64,000 bases of DNA from Nocardioides sp. zg-1230 (GTDB lineage Bacteria > Actinomycetota > Actinomycetes > Propionibacteriales > Nocardioidaceae), in NCBI RefSeq assembly GCF_013155335.1, contig NZ_JABJQZ010000003.1:1-64000 (forward strand). The letters run 5' to 3'. This document shows positions 16,844 to 24,556 of this stretch, one piece after another; positions within the stretch are counted from its first letter, which is position 1, and the number at the start of each line of letters is the position of its first letter. Under the pieces are notes generated by a model. That model made no database searches and was not told the DNA's origin. It saw nothing but the letters and a program-made list of their open reading frames with translations. The position numbers and the translations under genes are program-made.

Positions 16844-16890
16844 CCGAGCGGGCGGGGCTGGCGCGTTACGAAAACACCCCACCCGCTCGG
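16844..16890 (-). terminator. terminator between the RHH operon and the rep operon
   Basis: CCGAGCGGG-C-GGGG (16844-16857) pairs with CCCC-A-CCCGCTCGG (16877-16890), 13 pairs with one mismatch and a 19-base loop. It lies four bases after the stop of the gene at 16895. Confidence 0.6.
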
Positions 16891-16894
16891 AGAC

Positions 16895-17245
16895 TCAGGC
16901 CGCGGAGCGGCGGAAGGGTCGCGGCTCGATGGTGAGGCCGCTGCGGGGGTCGTTGAGCGCGTCGAGGATCAGCGCTCGGAGGGCGAGTCGGTCGACCATC
17001 CGGCCTCGTGCTCGCAGGTGCTGGCGAGTCCGACCGCTCAGCAGATGGACGGGCATCAGGTATCCGCGACCCGAGCGAAGCCCTTGCTCTTCCTCCCACG
17101 CGGTGTAGACCTCGTGCAGCAGGCGGACCGACTTCCGTGGCTTGACCCCGGTCGGTCGGACACCGTGACTGTCCTGGATGTGGTTCAGGTCGTCCCACGT
17201 GAGTGGGGGCTCTTGGGCGTTACGCTGGCTAGGCACGCTAACCAC
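16895..17245 (-). CDS. hypothetical basic protein
   Basis: A 116-residue, Arg-rich protein with no recognised domain. It has a helix-rich middle (SVRLLHEVYTAWEEEQGL) and two short basic helices (RARGRMVDRLALRALILDAL). It is the last gene before a strong hairpin in the minus-strand cluster that begins with the RHH gene at 18254. A nucleic-acid role is possible from charge only. Confidence 0.55.
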   Translation of the reverse strand: MVSVPSQRNAQEPPLTWDDLNHIQDSHGVRPTGVKPRKSVRLLHEVYTAWEEEQGLRSGRGYLMPVHLLSGRTRQHLRARGRMVDRLALRALILDALNDPRSGLTIEPRPFRRSAA

Positions 17246-17359
17246 ACACCTTCCCGTGTGTTTGATGGTGCCCCGCGAGATTCGTTGGCGCGTCCTCGCG
17301 GGGTCACCGGGTTCAGTTCGGATGAGTGGCGCTCCGCCTAGCCCCGGAGCGTCCGGATG

Positions 17360-17839
17360 TCACATGAGGGCCGCCGCACCTCGCTTCCGCTGGTCCTCGG
17401 CGAGGTCAACGGCGAGGCTCGGCCTGCGGTCGTTGAGCGTGGGGAAGCGGGAGTAGAACTCCGTCAGGTAACCGACCGGGTCCTCGTCCATCGCCTGTCG
17501 CTTGGCCTCGACGGACTGGAGAGACTCGAGCACCTTCTCCAAGGTGATGCGCTCGTTGATCAGCCGCTTCTGGAGCTTCGCCAAGTCCTTCCACGGCACC
17601 TCGTTGCGCTCGGCCTGTTTGCGGACAGCGACCAGTCGTTCCTGTAGGCCGTCAAGGCGAGCAAGGACGTCCTTGGCCTTCTGCTGGTCGCGTGCTCGGC
17701 TGTCGCGAATCTCGCTCCGAACCCGCTGCTCGTCTGCCGCCCGAGCCCTCGCCTCCCACGTTGCGATGAAGTTGTTGTCAGCGATGCTGAGGCCGGGCAC
17801 GTTCCTCATCTGGAACGCCTGTTGTGCGTAGTAGTCCAT
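17360..17839 (-). CDS. coiled-coil protein, unknown
   Basis: A 159-residue protein dominated by a long charged helix (about residues 25-125) with heptad-like spacing of Leu and Ala, broken by VPWKDLAKLQ. The end (GYLTEFYSRFPTLNDRRPSLAVDLAEDQ) is a shorter, separate segment. No catalytic motif is seen. It follows the 55-residue protein with a three-base gap, so translation is likely coupled. A structural or partner-binding role is possible. Confidence 0.6.
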   Translation of the reverse strand: MDYYAQQAFQMRNVPGLSIADNNFIATWEARARAADEQRVRSEIRDSRARDQQKAKDVLARLDGLQERLVAVRKQAERNEVPWKDLAKLQKRLINERITLEKVLESLQSVEAKRQAMDEDPVGYLTEFYSRFPTLNDRRPSLAVDLAEDQRKRGAAALM

Positions 17840-17842
17840 CGG

Positions 17843-18010
17843 TCAGCCCCTCAGGTGTGGCGGGAGCGACTGGTTGCCAGCCCGCTCCTCTGCGTAGATG
17901 TCCTCAAGTTCCTTGGTGCGTCGACGCTGAGCGAGTACCGCGTCCTCGGCCTTGAGCTGGTAGTCATACGTCCGGTCGAGCTCTTCGCGGATCTGTTCGA
18001 GTTCACGCAT
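17843..18010 (-). CDS. 55-residue charged helical protein
   Basis: The start ATG at 18010 overlaps the end of the RHH gene by eight bases, and the next gene follows after three bases. The protein is one long charged helix (MRELEQIREELDRTYDYQ...) ending in a Pro-rich tail. The tight packing between two same-strand genes supports it as real. Function is unknown. Confidence 0.55.
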   Translation of the reverse strand: MRELEQIREELDRTYDYQLKAEDAVLAQRRRTKELEDIYAEERAGNQSLPPHLRG

Positions 18011-18254
18011 CGGGGACCCCTTCCATCGCTTCGTGAATGACCTCCTGGGCGCGGGCGACCGCCGTAGCGTCGTCCGCCCCCCGAGCGCCGATGGTGGACT
18101 TCGCCTCCGCGACAAGAGCTGCATCGAGCAGCGCCCGCAAGTAGTCGCTCGAAGTGATCCCGTGCATGGCCGCAACTTCGTTCAGATAGTCGCGTTGCTT
18201 GATCGACACCCGAAATGTCAGATTGATCGGAAAGTCGCTGTGACTCTTTGGCAT
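18003..18254 (-). CDS. ribbon-helix-helix type DNA-binding protein
   Basis: An 83-residue protein starting at the second ATG (18254), ten bases after AGGAGG; the first ATG at 18263 is too close to that site. The N-terminal strand LTFRVSIKQRDYLNEVAAMHGITSSDYLRALL fits the RHH/CopG pattern, with a strand and two helices. Such small proteins regulate plasmid or phage operons. It is first in a four-gene minus-strand cluster and has the best promoter of the element just upstream. Confidence 0.7.
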   Translation of the reverse strand: MPKSHSDFPINLTFRVSIKQRDYLNEVAAMHGITSSDYLRALLDAALVAEAKSTIGARGADDATAVARAQEVIHEAMEGVPDA

Positions 18255-18347
18255 ATCTCGCATTCCTCCTTTGCCTAGTGCCTTGCGGCTTGCTGGTTAC
18301 CGCATGGCATAAACCTAGGGAATACGGGCATCCATTTGGGGCTCGGA

Positions 18348-18376
18348 AATAAATTGCTTCATATGGCCGAGGTCAA
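18348..18376 (-). promoter_or_regulatory. candidate promoter of the RHH operon
   Basis: On the minus strand TTGACC (18376-18371) and TTTATT (18353-18348) are spaced by exactly 17 bases, in the most AT-rich stretch of the element and about 95 bases before the RHH start. Confidence 0.55.
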
Positions 18377-18458
18377 TGTTTAGTTGTCAAGAAGCAGCGC
18401 ATCTGAGGGTGCTCGGAACCCCGTCTGCATCGTGGGGAGACGAGGAACCGGGCAGCCC

Positions 18459-18674
18459 TCAGGCGTCGCCGCCTTGGGCGAGGTAGGCCTCGACGCTCTC
18501 GGGCAGGACGAGGCGACGAGCGCCGACCTTGACGGACTGCACCTTCCCGTCGCGCACAATCCGCCACGCCGTCTTCGAACTGACGTGCAGCAGCTCGGCC
18601 AGCGACAGCGGGTGGTCGCCGTCCTTCGGTGTCGTCCTTGCGTCGACGCGAATGAGCGGTTTGGTCAGATCCAT
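18459..18674 (-). CDS. xis: excisionase-family HTH protein
   Basis: A 71-residue protein from the ATG at 18674, which follows GAGAGGAAG by four bases. It is a typical MerR/HTH_17 excisionase: HPLSLAELLHVSSKTAWRIVRDG, then the wing VQSVKVGARRLVLPESVEAYL. It is the likely directionality factor for the integrase and lies nearest attR. A nested hairpin in its upstream leader suggests transcriptional attenuation. Confidence 0.75.
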   Translation of the reverse strand: MDLTKPLIRVDARTTPKDGDHPLSLAELLHVSSKTAWRIVRDGKVQSVKVGARRLVLPESVEAYLAQGGDA

Positions 18675-18710
18675 GGGGCTTCCTCTCGGAAGGCTCGCGC
18701 CAGAAAGCAA

Positions 18711-18747
18711 GACGCCGGACACGAGCCGGTTGGCTCTGCCCGGCGTC
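18711..18747 (-). promoter_or_regulatory. nested hairpin in the xis leader (attenuator-like)
   Basis: GACGCCGG (18711-18718) pairs with CCGGCGTC (18740-18747); inside it GAGCC (18723-18727) pairs with GGCTC (18732-18736). On the minus strand the stem is followed by TTGCTTTC, so it could terminate transcription entering xis. Confidence 0.5.
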
Positions 18748-19147
18748 CGTTCTGGAGAACTCAGGACCCACACAGTCGAACAGTCACAAGGGTTCCGACT
18801 GACCTATCGCCCGTGTCGCTCCGGACTTGATCAACCAGCGCCGCACTACCTCCCAGTTATCTTCCTCGGACGTGCGACCGACCGACTGGGATACGCCGTT
18901 CTGTTCTGACAGCAGGCCGACATCGAGGCAGGCTCCGACCCGCGCGCCAAGGCTTCCGAGGCCTCCGGATCGCAGTTGGAAGCAATCTGTCCGACGCTGA
19001 CCCCGGTTGACCCAACTCGACCACTTCTAGACCACGGGCCACCCCTCGTCGGCGCTCGTCTGCCGTGGTCTGCGGCTCACCTCGGACTCAGCGTTCCGAG
19101 CGTGGAATCGGCCCTGACCTGCACGAACACCAAGCGGCTCTGTCGCA
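18748..19147. other. noncoding right end of the element
   Basis: About 400 bases with no supportable gene. It would be expected to hold the xis promoter and integrase/excisionase arm sites next to attR, but I could not identify them. Confidence 0.5.
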
Positions 19148-19190
19148 ATGGCATGCAGAGGGTCAGGGGTTCGAGTCCCCTCAGCTCCAC
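19148..19190 (+). repeat. attR, displaced tRNA-Ala 3' end
   Basis: A perfect 43-bp copy of the attL core. It is the original chromosomal end of the tRNA-Ala gene and is followed by CA, so that the full CCA end was encoded. It has no 5' half and is not a functional tRNA. Confidence 0.95.
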
Positions 19191-19196
19191 CAACAC

Positions 19197-19226
19197 AGAA
19201 GGCCCGCGGACACCCGCGGGCCTTCT
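19197..19226 (+). terminator. original tRNA-Ala terminator, now stranded
   Basis: AGAAGGCCCGCGG-ACAC-CCGCGGGCCTTCT, a perfect 13-bp stem and four-base loop, six bases after attR. It would have ended the tRNA transcript before the element inserted. Confidence 0.8.
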
Positions 19227-19237
19227 GGCATTTCGGT

Positions 19238-19284
19238 GATCGGGGAACGTTGGCTCGCCCAGGGCGAGCCGGAAGTCCCCGATC
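19238..19284. repeat. extended two-part hairpin upstream of rocD
   Basis: GATCGGGGA pairs with TCCCCGATC (outer, 9 bp) and GGCTCGCC with GGCGAGCC (inner, 8 bp) around a three-base loop; the two stems are joined by a symmetric 5/5 internal loop. It lies 55 bases before the rocD start. Confidence 0.6.
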
Positions 19285-19338
19285 CGCCGGCGAGGCGTGG
19301 ACTCGGCGTTCGGACGGGCTCGGTGGCACCATGTGCCC

Positions 19339-20595
19339 ATGACCGCGACCGACGTCTCCACGGGCACCACCCCCGCCCAGATCTCCGAGCGCACCGCCTC
19401 CCACATCGAGGCGACCGAGCGCTACGCAGCGCACAACTACCACCCGCTCCCCGTGGTGCTCGCCGAGGGCGACGGCGCGTGGGTCATCGACGTCGACGGC
19501 AAGCGCTACCTCGACTGCCTGGCCGGCTACTCGGCGCTCAACTTCGGCCACTCCAACGAGCGTCTCGTCGCGGTCGCGCGCGAGCAGCTGGGCCGCCTCA
19601 CGCTGACCAGCCGGGCGTTCTTCAACGACAAGCTCAGCGGCTTCGCCGAGGCCCTGTGCCGGCTGACCGGCAAGGACATGATCCTGCCGATGAACTCCGG
19701 CGCCGAGGCTGTCGAGACCGCGATCAAGGTCAGCCGCAAGTGGGGTTACGAGGTCAAGGGCGTGCCCGCCGGCCAGGCCACGATCATCACGATGGAGGGC
19801 AACTTCCACGGCCGCACCACCACCATCGTCAGCTTCTCCGACGACGACGTGGCGACCTCTGGCTACGCCCCGTTCACCACCGGCTTCCGCGGCGTGAAGT
19901 ACGGCGACATCGAGGCGATCGCCTCGGCCATCGACGACACCACGGTGGCCGTCCTCTTCGAGCCCATCCAGGGCGAGGGCGGCGTGGTCATGCCGCCCGA
20001 GGGCTTCCTGCGCGACCTGCGCGCGCTGTGCACCGAGCGCAACGTCCTGATGGTGGCCGACGAGATCCAGTCCGGCCTGGCCCGCTCCGGCAAGACGTTC
20101 GCGTGCGACCACGAGGACGTGGTCCCCGACATCTACATCATGGGCAAGGCGCTCGGCGGCGGCATCTACCCGGTCTCCGCGATCGCGGCCGACCGCGAGG
20201 TCATGGACGTCATCACCCCCGGCTCCCACGGCTCGACCTTCGGCGGCAACCCGCTCGCCGCGGCCATCGGCACCGAGGTCGTCGCCATGCTCGAGGAGGG
20301 CACCTTCCAGGCGCGCTCGGCCGAGATCGGCGAGCAGCTCCGGGCCGGCTTCGGCCCGCTCGTCGGCCAGGGTCTGTCCGACGTCCGCGTCCGCGGCGCC
20401 TGGGCCGGCATCGACATCGACCCGACCCTCATGTCCGGTCGCCAGATGTCGGAGGCGCTGATGGCGCGCGGCATCCTCGCCAAGGACACCCACGGCTCGA
20501 CCGTCCGCTTCGCCCCGCCGCTGGTCGCCAGCGACGAGGACATCGCCGGGCTGATCGCCGCCGTCGCCGAGATCCTCGCCGCCGCCCGTTCCTGA
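19339..20595 (+). CDS. rocD: ornithine aminotransferase (class III PLP enzyme)
   Basis: A 418-residue class III aminotransferase. The PLP lysine is in MGKALGGGIYP, with NSGAEAVETAIK, GNFHGRT and EPIQGEGG typical of ornithine-oxo-acid transaminases. It would turn ornithine and 2-oxoglutarate into glutamate semialdehyde, linking arginine breakdown to proline and glutamate. I start at the ATG at 19339; frame upstream runs into the attR region. A VOC protein follows after 14 bases. 4-aminobutyrate or acetylornithine aminotransferase are less likely given the overall match. Confidence 0.87.
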   Translation: MTATDVSTGTTPAQISERTASHIEATERYAAHNYHPLPVVLAEGDGAWVIDVDGKRYLDCLAGYSALNFGHSNERLVAVAREQLGRLTLTSRAFFNDKLSGFAEALCRLTGKDMILPMNSGAEAVETAIKVSRKWGYEVKGVPAGQATIITMEGNFHGRTTTIVSFSDDDVATSGYAPFTTGFRGVKYGDIEAIASAIDDTTVAVLFEPIQGEGGVVMPPEGFLRDLRALCTERNVLMVADEIQSGLARSGKTFACDHEDVVPDIYIMGKALGGGIYPVSAIAADREVMDVITPGSHGSTFGGNPLAAAIGTEVVAMLEEGTFQARSAEIGEQLRAGFGPLVGQGLSDVRVRGAWAGIDIDPTLMSGRQMSEALMARGILAKDTHGSTVRFAPPLVASDEDIAGLIAAVAEILAAARS

Positions 20596-20609
20596 CCCGT
20601 TCCGAGGAG

Positions 20610-21332
20610 ATGGCCGCCCGCTTCGACCACCTCGTCGTCGCCGTCGAGGACCTCGACGACGCGGCCGCCCGCTGGCGCGCGGCCGGGCTGTCCGCGGAGC
20701 GCGGGGGAGCGCACCCGGTCGGCACGGAGAACGTGCTCGTGCGCGGTCCCGGCGCGGCGTACGTCGAGCTGATCGCGGCCGGCCGCGACGAGTCGAACCC
20801 GTGGCTCGACCGCATCCGCTCGGCGCGCGGGCCGATCTCGTGGGCCGTGGCGGTCGACGACCTCGACGAGGCCCGTACGTCGCTGCTGGCAGCCGGCTTC
20901 GAGCCCGGCCCGCCGGTGCCCGGCTCGCGCCGCACGCCCGACGGCGAGCTGCTCGAGTGGCGGGTCTGCGACGTCGGCCCGGGGCCGTACGACGGCTCGC
21001 TGCCGTTCCTGATCGAGTGGATGACCCCGATGGGTGCGGGTCCGCCCGACGGTCCGGTCGTGGAGTCGCTGGTGCTGACGCCTCCCGACCCCGGTCGCGT
21101 CAGCGACCTGCTGGTCGCCCTCGGGCTCGACCCGGTCCGGCACGGTGAGGGCCTGGGTCTCCAGGTCGGCGAGCCTCGTGACGACGGCTCGGCGCGCTGG
21201 TCGATGGTGTGGGACGACGACGGCTCCGTGCCGGCAGTGACGCTGGAGCTCACGGTTGCGGGGACGGACGGCGGACCGGCCGTGGTCCTCGACGGGGTCG
21301 CCCTCGTCAGGTGGCCGGCGCGGCGCGGCTGA
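20610..21332 (+). CDS. VOC/glyoxalase-like protein
   Basis: A 240-residue protein with a Glyoxalase_3-like domain: FDHLVVAVEDLDDAA at the N-terminus, an AAYVELIAAG strand, and a second half-domain near VESLVLTPPDPGRVSDLL. This is the fold of two or more beta-alpha-beta-beta-beta units that often binds a metal. The ATG follows GAGGAG with almost no spacing, so the start is slightly uncertain. It may be cotranscribed with rocD. Substrate is unknown. Its end overlaps the ankyrin gene on the opposite strand. Confidence 0.8.
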   Translation: MAARFDHLVVAVEDLDDAAARWRAAGLSAERGGAHPVGTENVLVRGPGAAYVELIAAGRDESNPWLDRIRSARGPISWAVAVDDLDEARTSLLAAGFEPGPPVPGSRRTPDGELLEWRVCDVGPGPYDGSLPFLIEWMTPMGAGPPDGPVVESLVLTPPDPGRVSDLLVALGLDPVRHGEGLGLQVGEPRDDGSARWSMVWDDDGSVPAVTLELTVAGTDGGPAVVLDGVALVRWPARRG

Positions 21333-21606
21333 GCCGGGCGACGACTCTCTCGAGCCCGGCGGTCCGGGCCGCCTCCAGTGGCGTCATCGCCTCGAGCGGG
21401 GAGACCAGCGTCGGGGAGGCGCCGTGGTCGAGGAGCAGCAGCGCCACCTCGGCACGACCCTCCTCGATGGCGGCGACGAGCGCGGTTGACTGGAGCTCCG
21501 GATGGACGAAGTCGACGTCCACCCCGGCGTCGAGGTGGTGGCGGACGAGCTCGACGTCGCCGGCGCAGGCCGCCGCGAAGAACGCCTTGTAGTCCCCGTG
21601 GGACAT
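21307..21606 (-). CDS. small ankyrin-repeat protein
   Basis: A 99-residue protein with about three ankyrin repeats: KAFFAAACAGDVELVRHHLDAGVDVDF, then STALVAAIEEGRAEVALLLLDHGAS, then MTPLEAARTAGLERVVARL. Such proteins bind other proteins. The ATG follows AGGGGGG at five bases and lies 11 bases after the SDR stop, so it is in the SDR operon. It overlaps the VOC gene by 26 bases at the 3' ends. Confidence 0.85.
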   Translation of the reverse strand: MSHGDYKAFFAAACAGDVELVRHHLDAGVDVDFVHPELQSTALVAAIEEGRAEVALLLLDHGASPTLVSPLEAMTPLEAARTAGLERVVARLSRAAPAT

Positions 21607-21617
21607 CAGCCCCCCCT

Positions 21618-22379
21618 TCAGGCGATCGTGAGCCCGCCGTCGACCGGGATCGTCTGCCCGGTGACGTAGCCCGCGGCGTCGGAGGCCAGCCACACTGCGG
21701 TTGCGGCCAGCTCGTGCGGGTCGCCCTTGCGGCCGGCCGGCACGCGGGTCATCACGCTGTCGAGGTAGCCCTCGGGGTAGGTGTCGGTCATCTCGGAGGA
21801 GAAGAAGCCCGGCGCGAGAGCGTTGACCCGGATGCCCTTGCGGCCCATCCACTGCTGGGCCAGGTCGCGGGTGAGGCCGCCGAGGCCCGCCTTCGAGGCG
21901 GAGTACGCCGCCTGCGGCAGGCCGCCGGTGGTGAGGCCGAGGATCGAGGAGATGTTGACGATGCTCGACCCGGGTTGCATGACGCGGCCACACGCCTGGG
22001 CCATCCAGTAGCAGCCGTTGAGGTTGACGTCGATGACGGAGCGGAACTCCTCGGGCGTCTCGCGGGTGGCAGGAACGGCCGTGCCGACGCCGGCGTTGTT
22101 GACGAGCACGTCCACCCGGCCGAACTTCGCCATCGCCTCGTCCACGAGCCGCTGGCACTGCTCGGGGTCAGCCACGTCGGTCGCAACCGTGAGCACCCGC
22201 CGGCCGGTCGAGCGGACGGAGTCCGCGACCCGCTCGAGCTTGTCGACGCGGCGGGCTCCGAGCACGACGTCGGCGCCTGCCTCGGCGAAGCAGTGCGCGA
22301 ACGCGACACCCAGCCCGCTCGATGCGCCGGTGACGATGACGACCTTGCCGTCGAGGCGGAAGAGATCCATGACGCTCAT
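21618..22379 (-). CDS. SDR family oxidoreductase
   Basis: A 253-residue classical short-chain dehydrogenase: TGASSGLG near residue 18 for NAD(P) binding, NNAG near 95, catalytic Ser (NISSI), and YSASK (Tyr about 160, Lys about 164), ending in the usual TGQTIPVDGG. The substrate cannot be told; many such proteins reduce keto groups or oxidise secondary alcohols in acyl-CoA or steroid pathways. It is upstream of the ankyrin gene and 11 bases after the MFS stop. Confidence 0.9.
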   Translation of the reverse strand: MSVMDLFRLDGKVVIVTGASSGLGVAFAHCFAEAGADVVLGARRVDKLERVADSVRSTGRRVLTVATDVADPEQCQRLVDEAMAKFGRVDVLVNNAGVGTAVPATRETPEEFRSVIDVNLNGCYWMAQACGRVMQPGSSIVNISSILGLTTGGLPQAAYSASKAGLGGLTRDLAQQWMGRKGIRVNALAPGFFSSEMTDTYPEGYLDSVMTRVPAGRKGDPHELAATAVWLASDAAGYVTGQTIPVDGGLTIA

Positions 22380-22390
22380 GCCCCCGGACC

Positions 22391-23641
22391 TTAGGACGTG
22401 CCGCTCGTCACCCTCGTCACGGGGGTCATCGGCGCCCGCGGGAGGTCGCGCACGGAGCGGGAGCAGAGCACGAGGGCGACCACGGCGACGTACGCGACCG
22501 CCGAGGCGACCAGGACCGGCGTGAAGCCGAAGGCGAGTGCGAGCGGGCCGTAGGCGAGCTGGCCGACCGGTATCGCCACGAACGAGCCGAGGGCGTCGTA
22601 GGAGTAGGCGCGCGAGAGCATGCCGTCCTCGATGTTCTCCTGCATCGCCAGGTTCCAGCCCATGCCGAAGACCTCGATCCCGGCCCCGGCCAGGAAGGCC
22701 GTGGTGACGAGGCCGACAAGGGTGGGGGAGACGCCGAGCAGGAGCATCGGCGGCGCCATCATCGCCACGCCGAGCATGCCGAGCAGCAGCGGTCGCTCGA
22801 GGCGTACGCGCAGCAGGACGATCGTGGTGAGGAGCAGGCCGACGGCCTCAGCCGACAGCACGATGCCCCAGGCCTGGCGACCGATGGTGTCGTCGGCGAC
22901 CGCCGGCCCCAACGTGGACCAGGCGCCCGCGTGGATCGCGTTGAGCACGCTGAAGCCGACGACCACGATCCACAGCCAAGGGGTCGCCCAGAAGAAGGAC
23001 CAGCCCTCCCGCAGCTCGCGCAGCGTGTCGGGCACCTCGGCCCGGGGCGGCCTGGCGGGCAGGCGCACCGGCATGAGGAGCAGTGCGGCGAGCAACCAGG
23101 TGGTGGCATCGACGGCGAGGGCCCAGCCCGAGCCGACCGTGACGACCAGCAGGGCGCCGATCGTGGGTCCGAGCACCATCATGCCGTTGCGCGTCAGGGA
23201 GACCAGGGCGTTGGCCGGCTGGAGCTCCGAGCGCTCGACCAGCTGTGGCAGCACGCTGGCCATCGCGGGGAACCCGATGCCGGACACGATCCCGTGGACG
23301 ATGGAGAGCGCGACCAGCATCCAGATGTCGGCCTCACCCGCCAGCACGAGCAGGGCTATGGCGCCCTGGCTGAACGCGGAGGCGAGGTTGGAGAACTGCA
23401 GCACCAGGGTCCGCGGGAACCGGTCCGCGATCACGCCGCCGTAGAGCAGCAGCGCGATCATCGGGATCGTGTGGGCGGCCAGCACCTGGCCGAGGGCAGC
23501 AGGGGAGTCGGTGATGTCCAGCACGGCGAACGCGAGCGCGATGCTGGCCATCATGTTGCCGAGCGTGTTGACGAGGCGTGAGGCGAAGTACCACGCGAAG
23601 TTGCGGTTGCGCAGGGGCGCGATCGCGGAGGCCCAGGTCAT
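22391..23641 (-). CDS. MFS transporter (efflux type)
   Basis: A 416-residue protein with 10-12 hydrophobic helices and the first-loop pattern YGGVIADRFPR, typical of MFS_3/enterobactin-exporter-like drug efflux proteins. The start ATG at 23641 overlaps the stop of the ArsR gene by four bases; frame upstream of it belongs to the ArsR gene in another register. The pairing with a dedicated regulator suggests substrate-induced efflux. Confidence 0.88.
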   Translation of the reverse strand: MTWASAIAPLRNRNFAWYFASRLVNTLGNMMASIALAFAVLDITDSPAALGQVLAAHTIPMIALLLYGGVIADRFPRTLVLQFSNLASAFSQGAIALLVLAGEADIWMLVALSIVHGIVSGIGFPAMASVLPQLVERSELQPANALVSLTRNGMMVLGPTIGALLVVTVGSGWALAVDATTWLLAALLLMPVRLPARPPRAEVPDTLRELREGWSFFWATPWLWIVVVGFSVLNAIHAGAWSTLGPAVADDTIGRQAWGIVLSAEAVGLLLTTIVLLRVRLERPLLLGMLGVAMMAPPMLLLGVSPTLVGLVTTAFLAGAGIEVFGMGWNLAMQENIEDGMLSRAYSYDALGSFVAIPVGQLAYGPLALAFGFTPVLVASAVAYVAVVALVLCSRSVRDLPRAPMTPVTRVTSGTS

Positions 23642-24207
23642 CGGTCGGTCTCCCGTCCCGGCGCCCAGCGGGCCTCGTCGCCCTCGAGGCCGCCGGACAT
23701 CGTGAAGGCGTTGGTGGTGAGGCTGATGTGCACGGTGTCGGGGGTACCGGCCGGCCGGGCCTCGGCGTGGAGCAGGTGGGACGCCTCGTGGAGTAGGTCG
23801 AGGGCGCGCCGCCATGCCTCGAGCGGCACCCAGGCCTCGAGGTCGCTCGACGAGCCCGACCCGCGCCCTGCGTCCCGCAGCCGCCGCTCGACCTCGACGC
23901 TGCTGGCGCGCGCGTAGGCGATCCGGTCGTCGATCGCGCTCGAGCGGTCCGCGACCTCCCGCGCGGCGTCGTACCGGTAGCGCTTGGCGACGCCGCCGCG
24001 GATCTTCTCCTCGCTCTCCACCACGAGCTCGCCGACGTCGTGCAGCTGGCGCAGGTGGTAGGACGCGTTGGCGTGGGTCAGGTCGAGCGCGCGGGCGACC
24101 TCGGCGGCGCTCATCGCCTCGGCCGTGAGCAGCGACATGATGCGCAGCCGCACCGGGTGCGCCGTCGCGCGCAGCCGCGCCACTGCCTCGGAGTCGGCCT
24201 CGTCCAT
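23638..24207 (-). CDS. ArsR-type winged-helix regulator
   Basis: A 189-residue protein with an N-terminal winged helix: AHPVRLRIMSLLTAEAMSAAEVARALDLTHANASYHLRQL, then the wing YRYD. The C-terminal half is a helical ligand or dimer domain. I prefer the ATG at 24207 (GGAGGG four bases before) over the GTG at 24219. It is translationally coupled to the MFS gene and probably represses it. Metal-binding Cys pairs of classical ArsR are absent, so an organic ligand is likelier. Confidence 0.85.
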   Translation of the reverse strand: MDEADSEAVARLRATAHPVRLRIMSLLTAEAMSAAEVARALDLTHANASYHLRQLHDVGELVVESEEKIRGGVAKRYRYDAAREVADRSSAIDDRIAYARASSVEVERRLRDAGRGSGSSSDLEAWVPLEAWRRALDLLHEASHLLHAEARPAGTPDTVHISLTTNAFTMSGGLEGDEARWAPGRETDR

Positions 24208-24556
24208 CTCACCCTCCACGAGTCGTTGGGGAGCGAGTGTGGGCGACGGAGTGGCCGACTGTCAAACACTTCTTGGACGGTTGGGGCGGGCGGGCCGCGC
24301 AGCGCGGGGTAGTCCAGTGGGCTGTGGTCGGTCTTGGAGGCGTACGACGACCATCCCTCGCTGGACTACCCCGGCCCGGCAGCCAGTCCTCACTGGACTA
24401 CCCCGGGCCGCCGCGGGTCTGTCCGAGGAGGGTCCCGCGGTCGCCCCTGAGGCCACCCTGACTCGACCCCGGAAGGGGATGATTCCGGCCCACCGGCGTG
24501 CTTGGCTTGTCATCGACAAGGGAGCGGGCACCCGGCCCGCCCGAGGAGTGAGTGAG
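24208..24556. other. 349-base intergenic region between arsR-type gene and DUF4870 gene
   Basis: No gene is visible. It contains the three 13-bp boxes at 24306-24404 and must carry the divergent promoters. CACTTCTTGGACGG at 24269-24282 is a loose promoter-like patch only. Confidence 0.5.
24306..24404. repeat. three copies of CTGGACTACCCCG (operator candidate)
   Basis: One inverted copy (24306-24318, GGGGTAGTCCAGT) and two direct copies (24361-24372 and 24392-24404). The first and third are exact reverse complements over 13 bp. The layout between divergent genes suits a regulator such as the adjacent ArsR-type protein. Confidence 0.5.

Larger units (their letters stand above)
7587..19190. mobile_element. 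integrated element in tRNA-Ala (satellite-like or reduced integrative element)
   Basis: About 11.6 kb bounded by attL and attR. It carries an integrase, two excisionase-like HTH proteins, an RHH protein, a RepA-like ATPase with a DUF3854 protein, a winged-helix protein, a zinc-motif phage-like protein, a lipoprotein and a probable nuclease. Base use is visibly less GC-rich than the flanks, with AT-rich promoter regions and frequent codons ending in A/T. I see no relaxase, FtsK/TraB translocase, capsid, portal or lysis gene. It is therefore either a phage satellite, a mobilisable or decayed integrative plasmid, or a cargo island. The boundaries are certain; the class is inferred. Confidence 0.9.

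Noticed and set aside
19148-19190. A second tRNA-Ala gene
   Set aside because: Only the 3' half is present; there is no D arm or 5' acceptor strand.
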